Source: Isoetes taiwanensis (Eukaryota > Streptophyta > Lycopodiopsida > Isoetales > Isoetaceae). From it: a DNA stretch of 64,000 bases. The stretch lies in NCBI GenBank assembly GCA_021234155.1, contig JAJEKV010000050.1, positions 1,991,842 through 2,055,841 on the forward strand, given 5' to 3'. The position numbers and the translations under genes are program-made. Under the pieces are notes generated by a model. That model was not told where the DNA came from. It ran no database searches and saw only the letters and a list, made by a program, of their open reading frames with translations. Of this stretch, positions 57,019 through 64,000 are shown in pieces (the stretch's first letter is position 1; each line of letters begins with the position of its first letter).

Positions 57019-60000
57019 CATCATCATCCAAACATATATAAAGCAGTTTCATTTTTTCAGTCCGTCAATCAACTGTGTTTGAATTTTTTTTGAAATCCAC
57101 CGCCATGAAATTTCTTATTGTGTCACAAACAAAGCTTAGCAGATCTATGTCTGCCTTCCTTTAAGGTACCGAGAATAAAAAGAGGCATCTTTGCTAAAAA
57201 GGCGCCATGAATATTCGTTACAGAAGGGTATTCTATGAAATACGAAAAACTAGAGGGCAGAGATTTGGTGTTGGAGTTCAGTGGATCTGATTAACGCGAT
57301 TTAATGCCAACCTTAAACCAGGAGGAAGGAGAAACTCGTCCTGGTCTGCTGCAGCAGCCGGATCTGAAAAAGCTTCCATGCATTATTCCCTAAATCTCAT
57401 CCTGGCGCAGTATGAAACATATGATCTGATCAATGGCATGCCTGTAATTCAAGCTTCTTCACTTTCTAAGGTTACAGCATAAACCAGAGTCAAGAGATGC
57501 CACTGTTAGAATTGCTGCCAATCCTAACACCATTCCAAGGTATCTGCTTGAAAACATTGGCTCCTCTGAACCCTTCAGTCGCTCATCATTCTAATCCCAT
57601 GCCTTCTACAGCAAGGATATCTTGAAAGTCTAAAAGGTTAGTCGTATACCTTTCCTGGAGCATCTATACTGAGGACATACTGGAATTGCATGTTGCTCAG
57701 TCTCTGAGATCACTATTCTGAACTTCCGCTATCAAATTAGGGGATTAAATTTGATGGCAGGGTAGTCACAGATGAATACTTGAAGGCTCACAGAAGGAGA
57801 AGGCGCTTCACTTATATCTCTGGCCTACTATATTAAGTATGATCATTTCCTGCATATTCTTGCAACGTCTCTTAAGAAACACTGGCATAAATGTTAGATA
57901 GGTCATAGGCTCCAGAACGAAAGTGATCCAACTGCATGATTTCATCAAAGCAATAGTACCTCCCTAACTCCTTCTTGTGCATTTTGCAAGCACTAAGTAG
58001 GGCCATCCATATACAAATATTGCAGTTTGCAGTCATTTTAAGAATGGGTTGTGCTTCATTAAAGCATCCTGCATGACCTAGAAGGTCAACCATACAAGCA
58101 ACATGAATGATGGAAGGTTTTATGCCATGGTATTTTTTCATAGACTCAAAATACCAAAGGCCTTCTTTCACAAGTCCAACACGACTAAATGCGGCAAGGA
58201 TGTTACACCATCGGGTGGTTTTTCATTGTCTTGCATTGTTCAAATATTCCACAACTACTGCTGCAGCACCATGCTGAGCATATCCAGCGATGATTGAACC
58301 CCTTGACACCACATCCTGATTCTGTAATCTATTAAATAATTCACATGCTTCCTCCAAGCTTCTCGTTTTAGCATACATATCAATAATGGCATTTCCTACA
58401 ATATCAGATTGAAGCCCACTCTCCACAATCTTCAAGTGAATATGCCTGCCATGTTCTATGGCACCAACATAAGCAATGGTAAACAATGTTATGGCGGCAG
58501 GCACTTCTGGGTTATCTGGGTTCTTCTTTAGCAGGCGCTTCTATAGACATTCGGTGTTATTACTGAGGTATTCTTCTTCAAACTGAACCCAGAAGGTATT
58601 CTTCTTCTTCTTATTTGTATTTCCTTTGAATTTTCAGGCATGCCTTTGAAGTTTGAATGGTGCAAGGTGTCTTTTTCCTTTCTCTTGCATGGGGAAAGCA
58701 GGTCACTGCCATAGCTTCTGGCCAGGGATTTGAATCTGTTTGGAGAAGAGCCAACAAAGCCATAAAGTCTAAGAATTTTGAGGCGGCTGAGCTTCCCAAG
58801 CTTGGAAATTTCCCTGTCAGGTTGAGCTTTCCCTTTCAGGTTGTTGATCTCCATGTTCAAAATTTCAAGTACTGGCCCTTTCAGGTTGTTGATCTCCAGG
58901 TTCAAAATTTCAAGTACTGGAGACGTGCTACAAGGATTATTATGATTGATCAGAGGAGATTTTGCATGGGCAAAGAAATTCTTTCTGGAATGAGACATGA
59001 AATAAACTTCGAGCAAGCAGTTACTGTTGTAAAGTACGAAAATAAGGCATGACTAGTGCTAAATATCAGCAATCAAACCATGTTAGCATTTTAATGTCAA
59101 TTAAAGTCGTTGCACTTCTTGGAAAAGCGATGACAATATCGGGTGTCCTTGTGACCTCAACTATTCCTCTAAGAATAACTTCCATCCCCAAATGCAGCTC
59201 AGAAACCCATCATTTCTGGGTTTGAGAAATGTGCCTTATAGCTACATGACTTCTGGCCTCTTAATATCAGTCCTGACTTGCAAATCATTTCAGAAGATGA
59301 GACCTTATAGTCCAATGTGTTACCTAATATAAGGAAACAATGCAAGACAGAAACAAAGAGTAACTTAACATGTACTAGAGACACATCCTAGGAGACCCAA
59401 TGAGCACATTAGCTCCCAATCATCTAAGAGCATCCTCTTAGCTTTGACAGTGCTAGGCAAACCTAGCAAGTAAAAGAAAACTATAGTTTTGTAGTGACTG
59501 CACCCCAATGGTGCATATCAATGGTGGGTCTAAAAATGATTGTCATTGCAGCTACCCTCGCCCAATGAAGCATGGCCTGAAAGTCAAGAATGATCACCAA
59601 AAAGGCAACAGAGGAAGAAGCCTTGGCTATGCAAAAGCGAGCCCCAGAAGATGCACTTCAAATGGAGACAACGGCTTTGAAAGAAGCTGGTAGATTGCTA
59701 CTATTTCAAGCAGGGAACTACCCTTGAGGACATAAGCACCAATCCACTGTTCCTGTTCTACATCTACTGCCAAAGCAGGATATTGAAGGTTGTTTTGTAG
59801 CTTCAACTTATTTTCCATTTTGATGGATTTGTCAAATTGTGCAAACCCTGAAAAAATTGCATTCCATGACAGCATTTCACTCAGCCGAATGAATATAAAT
59901 TACATTATGTATGCCAGATTAAAGATTAGATGATTAGAATAAAATTTGGGTAAAAGAACAGAGTAAGCACCTGTGCAAGGGGATTCAAAGCAAATTCAGG

Positions 60001-60236
60001 GATCGCCATAAATTCGTCCCCTAGGATGAACCCTTTACCAGTTCGATCTAGTGCACAAAATCTTTCATACAAGGAGATAATTTCGCGCAGATCAACTGTT
60101 ACAAAATGCAACTAAGCAAAATAATTAACGATGATACAAGAAGCACAAGGTCTGAGAGATTCGCACATATTCCTTTACAGTGAGCCTGAAGCTCTTCAAG
60201 GTCGTATTGAGTGAGCATCGACGAAGTATTCCCCAT
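56023..60236 (-). CDS. calcineurin-B-like EF-hand protein, six exons, one frameshift
   Basis: Small Ca2+ sensor resembling the plant EF-hand protein At3g18430 and calcineurin B (from memory). Exons: 60236-60179, 60095-59971, 56816-56720, 56633-56523, 56267-56193, 56073-56023, all with GT..AG borders. The start MGNTSSMLTQYDLEELQAH has Gly2 and Ser6, an N-myristoylation pattern. Exon 2 gives EF-hand 1 (LDRTGKGFILGDEF). Exon 3 gives MLEGVNFKEFIYLLSAFS. Exon 4 gives the DSDGNGKVTTAD loop, then SGSFLTEEQRE. Exon 5 gives ALEEAGFSKDCTLTYDDF. The end is KMEVEVPVD. Length would be about 171 residues, as in the family. Exon 4 has one base too many at 56562-56565: the frame reads EVLN-stop, while DLSGSF follows one frame over. 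This is either a sequence error or a recent lesion. Intron 2 (about 3.15 kb) holds a PPR pseudogene. Confidence 0.88.
56934..57018 (+). repeat. AAT microsatellite in intron 2
   Basis: About 26 uninterrupted ATA/AAT units lie just upstream (in gene sense) of exon 3 of the EF-hand gene. The poly-isoleucine frame on the minus strand is an artefact of this repeat. Confidence 0.95.
57872..58510 (-). pseudogene. PPR pseudogene within intron 2 of the EF-hand gene
   Basis: On the same strand as its host. From 58504: AIEHGRHIHLKIVESGLQSDIVGNAIIDMYAKTRSLEEACELFNRLQ and SIIAGYAQHGAAAVVVEYLNNA. An in-frame TGA follows (about 58.22 kb), then CNILAAFSRVGLVKEGLWYFESM, MVDLLGHAGCFNEA and CIWMALLSACKMHK, which is the E-type end. 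It stops with LSNIYASVS. It is the same PLS type as the pseudogene at 14-16.5 kb. A PPR fragment at about 59.86-59.79 kb (MLSWNAIFSGFAQFDKS) suggests the copy once extended 5' to near exon 2. Retroposition into the intron is possible but unproven. Confidence 0.8.
58511..59626 (-). other. intron 2 DNA between PPR pieces, with a 45-bp tandem duplication
   Basis: A 45-bp unit ('ccctttcaggttgttgatctcca...agtactgg') is repeated at 58831-58875 and 58876-58920. The length is a multiple of three, and the minus strand reads PVLEILNLEINNLKG twice. It may belong to the PPR pseudogene's 5' region, but no PPR motif is clear here. Confidence 0.5.
59627..59880 (-). pseudogene. PPR fragment near exon 2
   Basis: MLSWNAIFSGFAQFDKS has the typical SWNAI..GFAQ signature of a PPR motif; after it the frame has no repeat structure. 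It is probably the 5' end of the intronic PPR pseudogene. Confidence 0.4.
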
Positions 60237-63200
60237 AGATGATAGACAAAGCAGCCGTTCTCAGCAGATATCAGGTCTGTTAAACCCTTTTTGCATATGC
60301 ATGCATATTTGCCGGAAAAAACTTTCCCGGCCCAGCCGGTCCAAGAAATTAGATGGTATCGATCAATTCAAGCCTCGAATTTAGATTTTGCACTAACCAG
60401 CAAAAATGCCACCCTTTTATCTATACTAATCGGATTTTTGAGAAAAACACCCCTAATTTGCCGGATTTTAGGGCGCATCCCTGACCTTGCTAGATGGCAA
60501 ACCCACCAGGAAAAATCATTCCCATTACCTTCAAGGCACCCGAAGTTCATACTTTTCTTGCCGATCTTCTACGGACAAGTCTAGGGCACCTTCCTTTTTC
60601 TTCAGGAGTAAGCCCCTCAAGGACAAAAACCAATGCCCAAGTTAGGCCTTGGGTTTGTCTTCTAGCAAGCTGGATTTGTTCTCTAGCAGCTATATTCGTC
60701 TTGTAGGTCAGTTCCGGTTTGTCCTGTAGCTCGCCAAGAAATAAGTTCACCCACGGTAATAGGAATGGTATGCACCTGATAGATTGTAGGAACCCAGTTC
60801 CGATGACATGGCAAAATAAGGCCAGATAATGGGGATGCTCTACGATACACTAACTTTATATTACAAGAAATTTATCGTGGCGGCCAAGGCCGCCGCGAAC
60901 ATTTCTCTTTCTCGATACCCTATGTGTATAGAAGTGAGTCCGCAAAGAAACTTGTTCGCAGTAGCCAAGTCCTTCTACCGACTCACTCATTGGCTGGATT
61001 TTTGTCTGGCAGCATAATGCTTGTGGTTGATGTAGTTATCTGCTTTGTGTTTCTTGAATATAGTTTAGATGAGAGGCGAACTTAAGTGTGCAATTACAAA
61101 TGTATTTGACTTACTTTCTAAAGGCTTTAGTTCATAGGAACCATTCTAGCCAGGTCAAAGTATGGAATGACGTTCGATTTTCTTAAAAAGTAGTCATGCA
61201 TATTGCTCCTTGGTTTAAAGATTCCAAAGGGTTTTTTCTTTAAAGTCATTTTGAGTAATGAAACACCAGGCAATGGTTATAAAGCGAAGTCACAATAAAT
61301 AGTCATTTTTCACAAAAGGGAGCTAGTTTTCGTTAATGTATAATCTCAAATGCATGACTTGCCAAAGATATACTGGATCAAAGATATAGGTCGACCTATG
61401 GGTGGGGAGGATCATGTTTATTAGCCCATACAGGTGTTAGAAAGATTTTATGGCATACATAGAGAGAAAATTTAGAGCAACCATACTTCTATTATAGCGA
61501 AGCCACCTAAGTTTCTATATTGGGAGAACGAGGTTTGCAGTCTTATGTGCCATTGGAATATTCTACTTGAAAGGATTAGAAATGACAAAAAATCAAAGGC
61601 AATAGGTTAGGTTTCCTCATGGTTAGTTCATTGACAAATAAGGCCACTGCAAAACAAAATCCACCTCTGGCCTTCAGCAAAGGGTGGAACCGAGATCACG
61701 AATGCACTTAGAAACTGGGCAGACAAATGATATATTGGTAATAAACATTTGTTACAGATAGAAACCGCATGTCGAATAAAGTCATTTAAATCGCTTCACT
61801 GTTTTGCATGCATTGCTGAATGTGGACTTTCAAGGACTTATGCCTCGTCTTCAACACTAGACCTATGAAGAAATAGATGTTGAGGCTCTAAGAGAAGTGC
61901 TTGCAGATTTGACAATATTTGAAGGATTGGATGCTTCAGGGTATTGCAAGATTTGGTGCTTGGGTTTGTCAATTCTTAAAAAACCCTATAATTGTAATTT
62001 CTAAAACCCAAATGGAAAGTTGTCTCCACCGTCCAAATGATCAAATCACAGACGTTTGAATAATGCAACCTTTATTAGCAATTCAATATGAAGAGTTTCT
62101 AGTAAATTTGACAACTGTTGTTATATATCCAGCCATCTCTACATCTGGCATTAGATGATCTACATACTTTCACCAGATTTCTTTTGCAAAACCAGACAAA
62201 AGAACTTGCAGACGTGTCAACCACAACCTAGCTCCCATTGCCAGAATTAGCAATCATAAATCTAGCAGAAACCTACACACATGCAGGCAACGAGTAAGAC
62301 AAACCAAAGCTAAGATATGTCAAAGACATGTCTAAAGCTGCAACAAGAGGAATGATCCAAGCCACAGAACCCTTCAAAAATTCCTTGCCTTTTAGCTCAT
62401 AAGCCGTAAACAACAGAAGAAGCTTGCAAACATACCAAAAGTAATATAAAACAACACCTGCAATAAAAGCTATGGGTATATTCAGCTCTTAATGCTTAAT
62501 CATAATGCCATCTTATAGCTTTACTCAAAAATAAACTAGAAAAGCATAAAGGAAGCCTTAAATCCAATGTATCTCGTCCTAGTCAAAGAAGTAGTGGTTC
62601 GTCCATCATTCTTACATAGAAATCAGAAATATTATCAGAAAATAAGCTCGAAACTTATACTGAATGGAAGCAAAATAGTATTAAGAGAATAATGTATACC
62701 TCAAACTGAATTTCTCAAGCAGAGCAAGTCAATCCTAATGACCTAATTTCAGGCTTGTGCCTTCTTGAATCATATCCATGCCTTGGGATTTTAATCTAAA
62801 TCCCGCAAAAACAACTCCATACATTGTCTGTCTTTCCAGCTTGGATGCACTGGGATTTGAATGAGGCAGTGCCGAAAGGATTAGATGCATACCTGCACGG
62901 CGGAATTGCCATCACATGAGGCATAGGACGCACATATCCGCACCATGCATCTGGCTTCGACCATCTGACTCCGAAATATCCAGAACAGACGCTGAAGAAT
63001 ATTTCAAAAATATCCAGAACAGGTATGAACATGCTCCGAAATATTGACAACAGGTACGAAATATCTGGCTCCAAAAGGCGCTAAAGAACATGTGCTGAAG
63101 AAGCAAAGGGGCAAATATATCGCTGAAACAAAACTATCGGTTCTTAGCATCTTTAACCAGAATATGAGCTCCATCTAACGAAAAATATCATAAGAAAAGC

Positions 63201-64000
63201 AAACCCACATTTGGTACAGATCTATTTTACATCATCGGCATGCATCTATTTTTTGCTTTCCTATATGCTGTGCTTACATACACAAAACAGCTTCCCCTCC
63301 ATCTTAGGATGAAAAATGGGATCGTGCTTACATATCTGGCTACGGTGTCGTTTGATTGGCTATGGCACTGCCGGCATATACGGTGGAGATCTCCTCGACC
63401 ATCTCACCAAAAACGTGGCTTCTCAATAGCGATATAGATTGCGGCGGAGAAAAAATGAGGAGAGAACAAAAAAAGAAAAATAAGAAGCTCGATTATATAT
63501 GTGTAGATAAAATTTCAACCAGAAATTTGTCTGCATCTACTTTATCAAATCGAATATTTCTAACTTCAATTGTAAATTCTGGGGAGGAACCTCCTAATTT
63601 TGACCCTTGGTATCGATCAACGCAATCTCCAGTAGGAAACTGCATTGTAAAAGGATTCGACACAGTAAAATCTGCCCAATTGTTTTTTCATGTGTTTAAG
63701 AGTATTACGTCAAATGTGAGAGATAATATTTCTAGTCATAATCAACAGTTCCTTCAAATTATGCCATTATTCCTCCTTAATTATAAAGCGAAATTTGGCA
63801 GCATTATTTATGGAGCGGTGCCGCTGCCCTCTTTTCTTCTTCCCTGTTTTTCAACAAACAGAGTAGATTCGATGATTCTTGGCTTTTCCACATCCGACTA
63901 TTCTACTGCGGCATTCTATTGCAGCCACTCAAGCCTCAATCTAGGTTTATTTCTTAGATCCGACGATTCTACTGCGGCCTTTGATGATGTTTTACTTTCG
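60237..64000. other. region upstream of the EF-hand gene, nothing recognised
   Basis: The promoter and 5' untranslated region of the EF-hand gene should lie just above 60236. No other gene is supported in the remaining 3.7 kb. At 62.98-63.07 kb the words 'ccgaaatat' and 'atccagaacag' are repeated several times, and 'gattctactgcggc' occurs twice near the right end, about 60 bp apart. These are short local duplications. Confidence 0.4.

Noticed and set aside
56722-57027. Minus-strand frame with a long poly-isoleucine tract
   Set aside because: It is the AAT microsatellite read in one frame; the real coding here is exon 3 of the EF-hand gene in another frame.
1-64000. tRNA or rRNA genes
   Set aside because: I looked for B-box-like GGTTCGANTCC words in a cloverleaf context and for conserved rRNA phrases; near matches such as 13.5 kb and 54.73 kb lack the rest of the structure.

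Overview
The window is a nuclear contig from a land plant, most likely a fern or another genome rich in PLS-class pentatricopeptide-repeat (PPR) genes. The clues are PPR remnants of the repetitive 'SWGAMIAGY / ALECF / GRxIHE' style that I associate with ferns, plant Ty1-copia and LINE retrotransposons, a plant GT47 exostosin, and a six-exon plant EF-hand gene. There are no bacterial operons, rRNA or CRISPR. The species call is inference; a protein search would settle it.

Layout. 0-8.9 kb: mostly unexplained AT-rich DNA, with a duplicated, broken PPR remnant (0.66-1.5 kb) and two copies of a dispersed repeat (4.26 and 8.12 kb). 9.0-9.8 kb: 3' end of a LINE. 10.8-12.2 kb: GT47 exostosin (MUR3-like) pseudogene, minus strand. 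14.0-16.5 kb: long PPR pseudogene, minus strand. 17.3-20.1 kb: tandem duplications, a minisatellite and a duplicated promoter-like block with CATGCATG motifs. 20.07-22.0 kb: two more LINE copies. 24.07-34.50 kb: a structurally complete Ty1-copia element (two 689-bp LTRs, 5-bp target duplication, PBS, PPT) whose polymerase gene is split by a GC-rich 4.8-kb LINE. 34.8-35.6 kb: another LINE 3' end. 37.5 kb: a MITE-like foldback. 39.7-43.0 kb: remnants of a nuclear protein ending in an FCP1/NIF-type HAD phosphatase domain, plus strand. 43.3-45.1 kb: a decayed minus-strand reading frame with an HGKGEHDG motif. 45-54 kb: AT-rich with local duplications. 54.0-55.45 kb: two related ~100-bp hairpins flanking tandemly repeated exon-like units, one interval of which carries a GATA-tailed retroposon. 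56.02-60.24 kb: a calcineurin-B-like EF-hand gene, six exons, minus strand, with a PPR pseudogene inside intron 2. 60.3-64 kb: nothing recognisable.

Almost every recognisable gene is broken by frameshifts or stops, so this reads as a gene-poor stretch dominated by retroelements. The EF-hand gene is the best candidate for a working gene: all six exons join with consensus splice sites, yet exon 4 carries one extra base. Several frameshifts fall in mononucleotide runs, so some could be assembly errors. The most interesting pattern is that at least five LINE-like copies share a conserved 3' terminus (CCACGGAG followed by a GACC/GGTC stem-loop) but end in different microsatellite tails (AAGG, AGAAT, perhaps GATA).
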